Part shown: positions 24,761-33,052 of the stretch, piece after piece | Position numbering within the stretch: position 1 is the first letter of the stretch | Layout: every line of letters begins with the position of its first letter | Origin: DATAEK01 sp036258055 | GTDB lineage: Bacteria; Acidobacteriota; Vicinamibacteria; Vicinamibacterales; 2-12-FULL-66-21 | DNA length: 64,000 bases | Reading direction: 5' to 3' | NCBI GenBank assembly: GCA_036258055.1 | Contig: DATAEK010000098.1 | Span: 1 to 64,000, forward strand | Made by a program: the position numbers and the translations under genes | The notes under the pieces: generated by a model | Databases searched by the model: none | The model's input: only the letters and a program-made list of their open reading frames with translations | Told to the model about the DNA's origin: nothing

Positions 24761-25411
24761 CTAGCTCACACGCACCGTCAACGGCGCGCTGAGCCGGACC
24801 GCCACGACTCCGCCTCTCCCCACCCGAACTTCCTCGCCGCGAGTGGACAGGACAACCGCCGTGCCCGCACCCCCGCCAGCCGCCGCCCCGATGCCTGCGC
24901 CCTTCTTGCCGCCGACGAGCCCGCCGATGATCGCGCCGCCCGCGGCGGGAATGCCGATCTTCGCAGCGTCCTTCGCCTTGGTCGCGCGCGCCGTTCGCGA
25001 CCACGATCGCGTGCTGATGCGATACCGCTCGTCGTCGCCCGCCGGTGTAATCGCGTGGAAACGCATCGCGAGCTGCGCCCGTCCCTTGACCTTCCCGGAC
25101 CGCCGCGCCTGCGTCACCGATCCAATCACCGCGCTACCGGCCGGCAGGACTGTCCGGCCACCGACGATGACGGGATTGACCAGGCTCGCGCGGACCGGAT
25201 CCTCCACGCGGGAGACGTCGGAGCCGACGCTGTTCTCGAGACGCACGCGCAACAGCGTGCCCGCGGGAATGGTGACTTCGCGTACCCGCGCGACGGTTCT
25301 TGCGGGCGAAGCGATCGCCGGATCAGGAGAAGCGGCCGTGGGGACGTTCGTTACGCCAAGTACCGTAACGAGCCCGGCGGCCGCGACCAGCATGTGATGT
25401 CTTCGCTCCAT
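24761..25411 (-). CDS. Glycine-zipper envelope protein of unknown function
   Basis: The product is 216 aa from the ATG at 25411, preceded by GGAGG. A signal peptide (residues 1-26) is followed by a beta-rich domain of about 100 residues (IPAGTLLRVRLENSVGSDVSRVEDPVRA, VLPAGSAVIGSVTQARRSGKVKG), the form often found in conjugation TrbI-like and acidobacterial envelope proteins. Then comes a glycine zipper GIPAAGGAIIGGLVGGKKGAG able to enter a membrane, and a short C-terminal strand (VVAVRLSAPLTVRV). I do not recognise a defined function. It stands alone between repeat tracts. Confidence 0.7.
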   Translation of the reverse strand: MERRHHMLVAAAGLVTVLGVTNVPTAASPDPAIASPARTVARVREVTIPAGTLLRVRLENSVGSDVSRVEDPVRASLVNPVIVGGRTVLPAGSAVIGSVTQARRSGKVKGRAQLAMRFHAITPAGDDERYRISTRSWSRTARATKAKDAAKIGIPAAGGAIIGGLVGGKKGAGIGAAAGGGAGTAVVLSTRGEEVRVGRGGVVAVRLSAPLTVRVS

Positions 25412-25774
25412 ACCACCCTCCGCGAAGGAGAGGGGCAAGACGCATGCCTCCGAGCGAGACCGAAGCCCATCACCGCAAAGTACTAAGCAGTCGGACGTTG
25501 ATTCGAGATATCAGGATTGTCATGGGCAGGCTCCTGCTCATCTGACACTCGAAGAGGACGAGGACAGCACCTCGACTTACCGTTTTGCCTGCGGCCGGAC
25601 CATTCGCAGGCCGAAGACGCGACAGCATTTCTTTAAAGCCCGGGGCCCCACCCCCGGGCCTACTCGCCGCTCGCTTCGCTCGCGGCTGGCTGCGAGGCGA
25701 CAGCCTGCTTTCAGAAGGATTCTGTCTCCTGCCTACCTCCTACCTCCTACCTCCTTCCTCCTACCTCCTTCTTC
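25412..25774. repeat. Gene-free 363-base gap with GGGGCCCCACCCCC element and heptameric TACCTCC array
   Basis: GGGGCCCCACCCCC is at 25642-25655 and CGCTCGCTTCGCTCGCGGC, a near-palindrome, at 25668-25686. From about 25729 to 25800 there are ten consecutive seven-base units of the form TACCTCC or TTCTTCC, running into the 3-prime end of the thioesterase gene. No coding potential is credible here. Confidence 0.75.
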
Positions 25775-26188
25775 CTACCTCCTTCTTCCTACCTCCTGCA
25801 GCTTGTCGATGATTTCTTCCGGAATCTCGATGGCCTTCAGCGGCGGCCCCTTGCGCACATGCACCGTCGTCATCACGCCCGTGCCGATGGTCGTGTCGCC
25901 GCGCACAATCGTGCAGGCGTACCGAATCGTTCGGCGGGAGACGGTGTCGATCTGGAGCACGACCTCGAACTCGTCTTCGAAGTACAGGGGATTCTTGAAG
26001 TCGAACGACGCAGACAGCCGCGGCCAGCTCGTTTCCTCGCCGAAGCGCGCGATGTGCATGCCTGCAGCCCGCCACAGCGCGTGCTCCGCTTCCTCCATGT
26101 ACTTGAACATCCACGAGAAGTGGACGATCCCCGCCATGTCGGTTTCAGCGAACTGCACCTGGCGCGCGTAGCGGAAGCCGTCAGGCAC
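25775..26188 (-). CDS. Acyl-CoA/acyl-ACP thioesterase, 4HBT hotdog fold
   Basis: A 137-aa protein with GTG start at 26188, nine bases after the flavoprotein stop. The AETDMAGIVHFSWMFKYMEEAEHAL segment carries the catalytic Asp and the YbgC-like active-site helix, followed by hotdog strands (FDFKNPLYFEDEFEVVLQI, RTIRYACTIVRGD). It should hydrolyse acyl or aroyl thioesters. The last residues EVGRRR and the TAG stop are encoded by the heptameric repeat array, so the original C-terminus was probably replaced by repeat sequence. It appears to be the third gene of a set with the halogenase-like and radical SAM genes. Confidence 0.85.
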   Translation of the reverse strand: MPDGFRYARQVQFAETDMAGIVHFSWMFKYMEEAEHALWRAAGMHIARFGEETSWPRLSASFDFKNPLYFEDEFEVVLQIDTVSRRTIRYACTIVRGDTTIGTGVMTTVHVRKGPPLKAIEIPEEIIDKLQEVGRRR

Positions 26189-26197
26189 GAGCTGAGG

Positions 26198-27511
26198 TCA
26201 GGGCCGACGCCCGTCCGGCAGGACGAGCTCGTTGGCTTTCGATGGCGTGGTGTCGGGCGCAAGGCCGGCATGCCAAGGCGGAATGGGTTGCTTGTTCGGA
26301 CCGTAGAGGCTCTCCATCGGCTTCCACACGACGTCGACTCGATCATTGAAGAGATCGCCGATGAGCAGATCCGTGACGGTGTTGCGAAGCTCGGGATAAT
26401 GACGAACGAAGTTCCCGAAACTGAACCCGTCGTAGTACTCGCAGACGAGACGGCGCATGCGGTCCACGCCTTCGTTGAATCCGGTACCCCACCGTCCGAG
26501 CTGGGCGGCGCTCGTGTCACCCTTCGACAAACCGTCCACGATCGCGTCGGCCGCCATCTCCCCTGACCGGAGCGCGAGCAGCACTCCGGACGAGTACAGC
26601 GGATCGAGAAACCCGAACGCATCCCCGACGAGAACCCAGCCGTCACCGGCGACGGCTTTCGCGCGGTAGGAGTAGTCGCGCGTCAGGAAGTGCCCCGTCA
26701 CGCGCCGCGCGGACGAGACGCGCTCCTTCACCGCGCTGCAATCGTCGACTTCTTCCTGATACGTCTGTTCGTGGTTCTTGCGACCCTTGAACAGGTAGTC
26801 GAACGGCGCCACGACACCGACGCTGACGATGTTGTCGTGAAGCGGGATGTACCAGAACCAGCCGTTCTTGTTCCGGGTCTGCAGCACCATCGTCGCCCCT
26901 TCATCGCGGCCGGTATCGCGATAGGCGCCCTCCCAGTAGGTCCAGATGGCGCCCTTGTTCAGGACCGGATCCCAGAGGCGCAGCTTGAACCGGTTCTGCA
27001 GCATCGCGGCCTGTCCGGACGCGTCGACGACGACCTTGGCGCGCACCTCGCGGCGGGCGCCGCTCGCGTCCTGGATGCGCACGCCGACCGCTCGATCGCC
27101 GTCGAACAGCACGTCGAGGACGTGGACTCCCTCGTGCGCATCCACGCCGTGCTCGCGCGCATTCTCGAGCATCATCTGGTCGAACTCGCTGCGCACGACC
27201 TGCCACGTCTGCGAGCACTCATGCGGCTTGTTGTCCCAGAAGTAGAACGGCGCCGACAGCTTGCCGCTGGCGTTGACGAACTGCACGCTGTACTTCTTCA
27301 CGAAGTGGCTGCGCCGCATCTTGGGCAGCATGTTCAGCCGCTTCAGCACCCAGTAGGTTTCCGGGATCAGCGACTCGCCGATGTGAAACCGTGGAAAGCG
27401 CTCGCGCTCGAAAAGACCGACGCGAAGACCCTGCTGCGCGATGAGCGTCGAGGTCGTCGATCCTGCCGGGCCGCCGCCGATGACGACCACATCGTAGTCA
27501 GATGGAGACAT
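26198..27511 (-). CDS. FAD-dependent halogenase-like oxidoreductase
   Basis: The 437-aa product has an FAD-binding GGGPAGSTTS at residues 12-21, HIGESLIP, a candidate catalytic lysine in HFVKKYSVQF (fits the FxxKxGxxF pattern of flavin halogenases with Ser for Gly), the halogenase signature WFWYIP (WxWxIP), GDAFGFLDPLYSSGV (FxDPxxSxG motif), and a tail rich in aromatic residues. These three motifs define the flavin-dependent halogenase clan, but non-halogenating relatives share parts of them. It would need a flavin reductase, not seen here. Its neighbours, a hotdog thioesterase and a HemN-like radical SAM protein, suggest modification of an acyl-bound substrate. Confidence 0.8.
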   Translation of the reverse strand: MSPSDYDVVVIGGGPAGSTTSTLIAQQGLRVGLFERERFPRFHIGESLIPETYWVLKRLNMLPKMRRSHFVKKYSVQFVNASGKLSAPFYFWDNKPHECSQTWQVVRSEFDQMMLENAREHGVDAHEGVHVLDVLFDGDRAVGVRIQDASGARREVRAKVVVDASGQAAMLQNRFKLRLWDPVLNKGAIWTYWEGAYRDTGRDEGATMVLQTRNKNGWFWYIPLHDNIVSVGVVAPFDYLFKGRKNHEQTYQEEVDDCSAVKERVSSARRVTGHFLTRDYSYRAKAVAGDGWVLVGDAFGFLDPLYSSGVLLALRSGEMAADAIVDGLSKGDTSAAQLGRWGTGFNEGVDRMRRLVCEYYDGFSFGNFVRHYPELRNTVTDLLIGDLFNDRVDVVWKPMESLYGPNKQPIPPWHAGLAPDTTPSKANELVLPDGRRP

Positions 27512-27589
27512 AGCTGCTGATGAGAACGGTGCAGATCATGTTAGCCGTGAATGCCGAATCACGCGACGCCGATGGGACCGCGCCGGGCA

Positions 27590-28921
27590 TCAGGTGTAGC
27601 GGATGCCCGTGTGCTGAGGCAGGAAGAACCGGTGCAGCAGGACGTCCACGCGCAGCAGCGCGTCGCGCGTCAGCGCAATACGTTCGCCGGTCGCCGACGC
27701 CAGATAGCCATCGCGCCCGAGCGAGGCCAGCGGCGCCTCGAATCGATCGAGCACGTCGACACCGTATTTCTCCGCGAAGTACCGCGGCCGGACCGATCCG
27801 CGTTTGAGCTGCAGCACGAACTCGCGGATCATGCGCTCTTCCGCCGTGGGCCGGTACGCCCGGCCGAGCGGCAGGCCGCTCTCTTCCAACGCCGCGCCGT
27901 ACTTCTCCCAGGTGTCGACGTTCTGCATGTGCACGCCGTTGACGTGTCCGAACGACGCAACGCCAAGGCCCACCAGATCGGCGCCCTGCCACAGTCGATC
28001 GCGGTAAACGAACGTCGTGGATGACGGATCCTTGACGGCCGTGTACGCGCTGCCGATGTGATAGCCCGCCCGCTCGAGCGCCTCGAACGCCTCGCGCACC
28101 CAGCGTCGCTTCGTCGACCACTCGGCGACCGGATCAGCGAACTGCCCCGTGCCCTTGATCAGGTCGCGGCTGATGGTCGTGTTGTACGGCAGTTCCATCT
28201 GGTAGATGGTCACGCTGTCAGGTTCGAGCGCCAGCGTTTTCTCGATGCACGTCCGCCAGTTCGCATCGGTCTCGCCGAGCATGCCCGCGATCAGATCGAT
28301 GTTGATCTGCGGGAAGCCGATCGACTGCGCGAACCGGTAGACTCGATCGATCTCCGGTGAGCGATGCGCCCGGCCGTTTAGCTCGAGGATCCGATCATCG
28401 AAATTCTCGACCCCGAGGCTCAGGCGCGAAACACCCATGGCGCGGATCGCTTCGAGCTTCGACTCTGTCAGCGTCCCGGGCTCGCACTCGAAGGTGATCT
28501 CCTCGGCCGAGGTCCACGGCGTCGCGGCCGTCAGCCGCCCGACGAGCCGCTGCAGCTGCGGCGTCGAGAGAAAGGACGGCGTCCCACCGCCGAAGTACAC
28601 GAAATCGAGCGGCCTGCCGGCGATGGCCGGCAGCTCGAGATATCGATCCCATTCGCGCGTGATCTGATCGAGGTACCACTCCACCTCGCGCGCGTTCTTG
28701 TTGATGTAGACCCGGAAGTAACAGAAGTGGCACTGTTTGCGGCAGAACGGGATGTGCAGATACAGACCAAGCGGCGCCCCCGACGGCGCCGTCTGCAACG
28801 CGGGCATCGCATCGGCAGCGACGGCCTCCGGAGTCCATACGGAAAACGGCGGGTAGTTGGCGACGAAGTAACTGCCGACCTCGGTCTGGTCGAGCTCCAC
28901 GACCCTGGGGTTCTCGGACAT
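27590..28921 (-). CDS. Coproporphyrinogen III oxidase-like radical SAM protein (HemN/HemW family)
   Basis: A 443-aa protein with the radical SAM cluster motif CRKQCHFCYF (CxxxCxxC) near residue 59, GGGTPSFLS (SAM binding), LSLGVENFDDRIL and the INIDLIAGMLGET strand of the HemN/HemW family, plus a C-terminal HemN_C-like winged region (EERMIREFVLQLKRGSV). The N-terminus YPPFSVWTPE is shared by a subfamily found in biosynthetic loci rather than by true HemN. A TATAGT -10 on the minus strand ends six bases before the ATG, so the message is probably leaderless. It may be a heme chaperone or a radical enzyme of a small pathway with the two downstream genes. Confidence 0.85.
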   Translation of the reverse strand: MSENPRVVELDQTEVGSYFVANYPPFSVWTPEAVAADAMPALQTAPSGAPLGLYLHIPFCRKQCHFCYFRVYINKNAREVEWYLDQITREWDRYLELPAIAGRPLDFVYFGGGTPSFLSTPQLQRLVGRLTAATPWTSAEEITFECEPGTLTESKLEAIRAMGVSRLSLGVENFDDRILELNGRAHRSPEIDRVYRFAQSIGFPQINIDLIAGMLGETDANWRTCIEKTLALEPDSVTIYQMELPYNTTISRDLIKGTGQFADPVAEWSTKRRWVREAFEALERAGYHIGSAYTAVKDPSSTTFVYRDRLWQGADLVGLGVASFGHVNGVHMQNVDTWEKYGAALEESGLPLGRAYRPTAEERMIREFVLQLKRGSVRPRYFAEKYGVDVLDRFEAPLASLGRDGYLASATGERIALTRDALLRVDVLLHRFFLPQHTGIRYT

Positions 28922-28927
28922 CTCCGT

Positions 28928-28933
28928 ACTATA
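28928..28933 (-). promoter_or_regulatory. -10 element TATAGT, leaderless promoter of the radical SAM gene
   Basis: TATAGT on the minus strand is followed by ACGGAG and the ATG at 28921. The spacing puts transcription start at or next to the ATG. No clear -35 was identified. Confidence 0.45.
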
Positions 28934-28984
28934 ACGACGATGGCGCCAATTTGCTTACCAGGGGCGGTTTAAGGGATGAACTGC

Positions 28985-29215
28985 TACCGCGGATGGTAAA
29001 TGGCAAATGGTAAATGGCAGATTGGATGGGCGATGGGTTTATGGGGAATGGGCGATGCGCAATGGGACGTCGGGGGCCGGGCTCGGGGCTCGGGGCTCGG
29101 GGCTCGGGGTTCGGGGCTCGGACAGACTGATGCCCCTCCGAGAGGCTTGGTGTCAATAATCAGCGGCGCGAGCGTAAGCGAGCGCTGGCAGGTCGTGGGG
29201 GTGGGGCCCCACGAC
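28985..29215. repeat. Gene-free gap with heptameric repeats and inverted GGGGCCCCACCCCC hairpin
   Basis: From 28985, GGTAAAT, GGCAAAT, GGTAAAT, GGCAGAT units drift to GGGAATG, GGCGATG; from about 29084 come four GGGCTCG copies, GGGTTCG, GGGCTCG. At 29192-29215, GTCGTGGGG, GTGGGG, CCCCACGAC forms a nine-pair hairpin containing the 14-base element in reverse (29197-29210). The 308-base gap holds no credible gene. Confidence 0.75.
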
Positions 29216-29229
29216 ACACTGAATAATGC

Positions 29230-30018
29230 CTACAACGTCCCGGCCAGCACGATCGCCCCGGTTGGCTGAGGAACGCCGCCGGCCGGCTCCTCGGTAACGG
29301 CGAACGTCGCTGGGGCGTTTTCGTTGCGATCGGCCAGGATCAGCGTCTGGCCCGAGGCGTCCGGTGCAAGCAGGCCCGCGGGGACTCTCCGGTCGTCACG
29401 CGTGATGATCCAGAGCTGGTAGACGCGATCGGCTGAGAGGGCCGGGAGGCCGTTCGCGGCAAACAGGACCCCACGCGAAGGACTCCAGAACGCGCGGCCG
29501 CTCGCACCGGCCGCCTTTCCTGCGCCCTTCAGATCCACGCGGACGACGTCGGGTGACGCCAGGATTCCAGTGCTGGTGTTGACCAGCCGGATGTTCGTCT
29601 CGGCCCGCGCCAGCTGTTGTTGCGCGGCGTTGGCCTGCGCGCGGGCGAGCTGCAGCTCGGTTTCCAGCGCATCCAGCCGCGATCGAAGGGAAACCGCGTA
29701 GAGGCCGAGCGCGACGGCCGCAATCGTCGCGGCGGCGGCAAGCCACCACGCTCCGAGCGGCGAGCGCTTCGGCGTGACCATCGGTGCGACCGCCGGCGCC
29801 GGCTCGATCGACGCGAGGACCCGTGCCCGAAGCGAATCAGGCGGACGACGCTCCGGCGCGGTAAACGCCAGCTCGCTCGCGGCCGCACGAAGCGATCGTA
29901 CTTCCTCGCCACAGGCCGGGCAGCCTTCGAGATGTGCCTCGAGCTCGCGCCGCTCATCATCGGTCACGGCGTCGAGCGCATACGCGCCGGTCAGCTCGCG
30001 CAGTTCGTCGTGATCCAT
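29230..30018 (-). CDS. Anti-sigma factor, RskA family with zinc-finger domain
   Basis: The 262-aa product begins with an anti-sigma zinc-binding domain (ELTGAYALDAVTDDERRELEAHLEGCPACGEE, HxxxCxxC at about residues 29-36), then one transmembrane helix (AWWLAAAATIAAVALGLYAVSL, about 89-110), a short coiled coil (LDALETELQLARAQANAAQQQ) and a periplasmic RskA domain (VLFAANGLPALSADRVYQLWII). It holds the ECF sigma factor at the membrane until an envelope signal leads to release. Its start is four bases after the sigma gene stop, so the two are co-expressed. Confidence 0.9.
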   Translation of the reverse strand: MDHDELRELTGAYALDAVTDDERRELEAHLEGCPACGEEVRSLRAAASELAFTAPERRPPDSLRARVLASIEPAPAVAPMVTPKRSPLGAWWLAAAATIAAVALGLYAVSLRSRLDALETELQLARAQANAAQQQLARAETNIRLVNTSTGILASPDVVRVDLKGAGKAAGASGRAFWSPSRGVLFAANGLPALSADRVYQLWIITRDDRRVPAGLLAPDASGQTLILADRNENAPATFAVTEEPAGGVPQPTGAIVLAGTL

Positions 30019-30022
30019 CGCC

Positions 30023-30640
30023 CTACATCTGATCCACGAGCGCCCCGCGCAGCTTGATGAGCGCGGTGCGGATGCGGGTCTTCACCGTACCGAGCGGCTC
30101 GCCGAGCCGCTCCGCGATTTCGCCGTGGGTCAATCCTCCGAAGAACGCGAGCTCGATCGCCTGACGCTGCGCGCTGGCCAGTCCCTCGAGGGCCGACCGC
30201 ACGCGGGACGCGCGCTGGACGTCGATGGCGCGCTGTTCGGCGTCAGCGCCGCCATCGGGCACTGCGTCCAAGCGCGCCGGCTCACCGGCGAACTTGAGCC
30301 GAGTGCGGTTCGCGCGGATCCGATCGATGGCACGGGTGCGCGTCATGTTCAGTAACCACGCCACGGCCGACGCGCGTCCCTCGTCGTACCGTGCGGCCTG
30401 CTTCCACGCCTGGGTGAAAACCTCCTGCGTGACGTCTTCCGCGTCTGCGGAGGAGCCGACGATGCGGCAGGCCAGCGAGTAGACGGCTGTGCCGTATCGA
30501 TCGTAGAGCTCCGCCAGTGCGGATCGATCACCTTGTGCGATGCGCCGGACGACCGACTGGTCGGTTGACCGCACACCGCTGTCTCTCGGCGTCTGCGTCA
30601 CAACCGCTCGTGCCCCGACAGCCTCACGCCCCCCGTGCAT
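30023..30640 (-). CDS. ECF RNA polymerase sigma factor (SigK-like)
   Basis: Sigma region 2 (ALAELYDRYGTAVYSLACRIVG, DAEDVTQEVFTQAW) and region 4 (LEGLASAQRQAIELAFFGGLTHGEIAERLGEPLGTVKTRIRTALIKLRG, helix-turn-helix) are complete. The ATG at 30640 gives 205 aa and lies 17 bases after a minus-strand TACACT (30658-30663), a plausible -10. A GTG at 30601 (192 aa) is a good alternative. The open frame to 30904 would add about 90 residues without sigma homology and is rejected. Together with the adjacent RskA-type anti-sigma factor it forms an envelope-stress switch. Target promoters were not identified. Confidence 0.85.
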   Translation of the reverse strand: MHGGREAVGARAVVTQTPRDSGVRSTDQSVVRRIAQGDRSALAELYDRYGTAVYSLACRIVGSSADAEDVTQEVFTQAWKQAARYDEGRASAVAWLLNMTRTRAIDRIRANRTRLKFAGEPARLDAVPDGGADAEQRAIDVQRASRVRSALEGLASAQRQAIELAFFGGLTHGEIAERLGEPLGTVKTRIRTALIKLRGALVDQM

Positions 30641-31030
30641 GACCGGCTTACCCGGAGAGTGTAGCCGAACACCTTTCGAAGCCTGATGCGCAAAAGGACA
30701 GCCCCGTGACATCGCGCGATCACGGACGGCTGTCCTCTCGTGGGTTCCACGGGCAGCCGAAGGGGGCTCAACTCGCGACGTGTGTCCAGCTGCACTCGAA
30801 CGCAGCGAGGAGCCCGATCGATCCGCTGCCGCGATGACGATTCTGGAATCGCGCACACCGCAGGCGGCTTCCAGTGCCACAACCGCACATCCGTTCACAC
30901 TCACACCCAGGTCGTGGACGCTCGTCCGGCGTCTGATCTGTATTACGGCCGCCGGCTCGGGATGGATTTGGCGTTCGAACGCCGAAGATCGATTGTCCGC
31001 AACTCGAGATCAGACCCTATAATCCCGCGC
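30641..31030. promoter_or_regulatory. Divergent intergenic region between sigma factor and HExxH protein
   Basis: About 390 bases with no credible gene. On the minus strand TACACT (30658-30663) serves the sigma gene. On the plus strand TATAAT (31018-31023) stands seven bases before the ATG at 31031, implying a leaderless message; the nearest -35-like sequence TTGTCC (30993-30998) is at a long 19-base spacing. Confidence 0.45.
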
Positions 31031-32986
31031 ATGAGTCGCCAAGCCCTGCGATGGTCTTGCCGGAGCTTTCTCATTCGACTGGCGCTTCCCGCGATCGCGG
31101 TCTCCGCCATCGCGGCGAGGCCCGCGTTTGCCGACTGGAAGCGCATCGACAGCCCGAACTTCGTCGTTATCGGCGACGTCAGCGCGGGACAGTTGCGCGA
31201 CGTCGCCGTCCGCTTCGAAGGCTTCCGAGAAACGCTGTCGCGCGTGCTGAGCCAACGCGCAACCGCCACCGCGGTTCCGACGGTAGTGATCGTCTTTCCG
31301 TCAGACAAAGCGTTGACACCCTTCAAGCCGCGGTTCAAAGGCAAGCCGGTCGAGTTGTCGGGGCTCTTCGTGCCCCGCTCGGACATCAACTACATCGCGG
31401 TCCTGGCGGGCGGCGAGCCGCAGGATCTGCGGGTCATCTTTCATGAGTACGCGCACCTCATCATCTCCAACGTCTCCCACAGTGTGCCGGCGTGGCTGAA
31501 CGAAGGCCTTGCCGAGTACTACAGCACCTACGAGATGTTACGGGACGGGCGGGAGGCGCTGCTCGGACGCCCGGTGGTCTCGCATCTGCAGGAGCTCAAT
31601 AACACCAAACTGCTCACGCTCGACGAGTTGCTGAAAGTGGATCACGACTCGCCGCTCTACAACGAAGGCGAACGGCGGTCGGTGTTCTACGCGCAGTCGT
31701 GGGCACTCACCCACCTGATCCTCCTCGGTCAACCGCCGCGTCTGCAGCAGTTGGGCAACTTCATGACGGGGCTGGATCAGGGCCAATCCGAGCAGGTCGC
31801 GTGGCAATCGGCGTTCGGCCCGGACATGGACAAGGCGCTTCGTGGCTACATCCGCCAGAACGCCTTCAGGTACTACCAATACAAGTTTTCCGAGAAGCTC
31901 ACGACGTTCAGCGCAACGCCGACACCGCTGGCGCAGGCGGACGTCCAGGCGTTTCTCGGCGATTTCCTGACGCGGCAGCAGCGGTTCGACGAAGCGAGTC
32001 AGCGGCTGTCGTCAGCGGCGACGCTCGACGCGAGCAACGCCCGCGTACGCATCGCTCGCGCGCGGCTGGCGATCGAGCGCCGTGACTTCGCAGCGGCTGA
32101 AAAGCTCCTGCTCGAGCCCGGCGACGCGCAGGACTGGCTGGTCTCGTACGGCGCCGGCGTCTCGCTGGTGACGATCCTGGAGCGTCAAGGCTCGACGGCT
32201 GACGCCGCCTATCTCACCGCTGCGCGTCAGAGCTTCGACGCGGTGATCGCGGCTCACGGTGACGTGCCGAATGCGCTCGCGCGACGGGCGTCACTCGAGT
32301 TGCGCAGCGGCAGCGAGCCATCCGACAAAACGGTGTTGCTCATCGCCCGGGCCCGCGCGCTCGCGCCGGGACGGTCAGACTATGCATTCATTCACGCGGA
32401 GGTCCTGGCCCGCCGGGGACAGTTCGCCGACGCGCGCAACCTTCTTGGACCGATGCTCCAGAGCACGAATCCCGCCAACATCCGCGAGCCCGCTCGGAAG
32501 CTCATGACCTATGTCGTGCAGCTCGAGCAGTACCGGAAGACACAGCGGGCGGCGGCACCGTCGGCAGGTGCGAGGACTTCGGACGCGACGCCGCCGGCCA
32601 CCGATTCGACAACGTCGACGCCGACCGAGCCGGTTGAACGGGGAGCCACCGAGCCAGCCGCGCGCGCGAGCGCACCCGTCTTCCGCGTCTTGCAGAGCGG
32701 CGAGCAACGCCTCGAAGGCAAGCTCGATCGCATCGACTGCGCGGGTGCGAGCGCGACCTTCCGCGTCCAGACCCCTGACGGCCCGGTGGTGGTTCGAGCG
32801 ACCAGGCTGTCGGACGTCGACTTCATCACCTATCGCGACGACCTGAGCGGAAATGTCGGATGCGGCCCGATGAAGGAGCCGATGATGGTCCACGTCACGT
32901 GGAAGGAAGGAAAGAACGACGGGACCCCGGCGCAGGGCAGCAAGCAGGTCGTGGCGATCGAATTCCTGCCGAAGGACCCTCGCTAA
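31031..32986 (+). CDS. Secreted HExxH peptidase-like protein with TPR region (DUF1570-like)
   Basis: The product is 651 aa from the ATG at 31031. Signal peptide to about residue 34 (ARPAFA). A gluzincin-like domain follows: WKRIDSPNFVVIGD, then HEYAH (His138, Glu139, His142, zinc site) and VPAWLNEGLAEYYS, where the second Glu would be the third zinc ligand. Residues about 310-500 form helical TPR-like repeats (FLGDFLTRQQRFDEASQRL, LLEPGDAQDWLVSYGAG). A Thr/Ala/Pro-rich linker leads to a small C-terminal beta domain (GKLDRIDCAGASATFRVQTPDGPVVVRA). It is probably a periplasmic or surface metallopeptidase. Expression seems leaderless. Confidence 0.8.
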   Translation: MSRQALRWSCRSFLIRLALPAIAVSAIAARPAFADWKRIDSPNFVVIGDVSAGQLRDVAVRFEGFRETLSRVLSQRATATAVPTVVIVFPSDKALTPFKPRFKGKPVELSGLFVPRSDINYIAVLAGGEPQDLRVIFHEYAHLIISNVSHSVPAWLNEGLAEYYSTYEMLRDGREALLGRPVVSHLQELNNTKLLTLDELLKVDHDSPLYNEGERRSVFYAQSWALTHLILLGQPPRLQQLGNFMTGLDQGQSEQVAWQSAFGPDMDKALRGYIRQNAFRYYQYKFSEKLTTFSATPTPLAQADVQAFLGDFLTRQQRFDEASQRLSSAATLDASNARVRIARARLAIERRDFAAAEKLLLEPGDAQDWLVSYGAGVSLVTILERQGSTADAAYLTAARQSFDAVIAAHGDVPNALARRASLELRSGSEPSDKTVLLIARARALAPGRSDYAFIHAEVLARRGQFADARNLLGPMLQSTNPANIREPARKLMTYVVQLEQYRKTQRAAAPSAGARTSDATPPATDSTTSTPTEPVERGATEPAARASAPVFRVLQSGEQRLEGKLDRIDCAGASATFRVQTPDGPVVVRATRLSDVDFITYRDDLSGNVGCGPMKEPMMVHVTWKEGKNDGTPAQGSKQVVAIEFLPKDPR

Positions 32987-32993
32987 ACAAGTT

Positions 32994-33050
32994 CTAGGGT
33001 TCTCAGTTCTCGGTTCTCAGTTCCAGAACGGAGAACCGAGAACACTGGAA
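32994..33050. repeat. RGTTCYC heptameric repeat with inverted copy
   Basis: GGTTCTC, AGTTCTC, GGTTCTC, AGTTCCA are in exact seven-base register, followed by the complementary GAGAACC/GAGAACA units, so the RNA can fold into a hairpin. It lies between convergent genes and is a candidate terminator. The same heptamer family occurs at 42740-42785. Confidence 0.65.
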
Positions 33051-33052
33051 CG

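Noticed and set aside
25729..25800. TACCTCC array as a CRISPR array
   Set aside because: Units are seven bases without spacers, and no cas gene is in the window.
27590..28921. Annotation as genuine HemN (anaerobic coproporphyrinogen oxidase)
   Set aside because: The family also includes HemW chaperones and other radical enzymes; the N-terminus and gene context do not support a heme synthesis role specifically.
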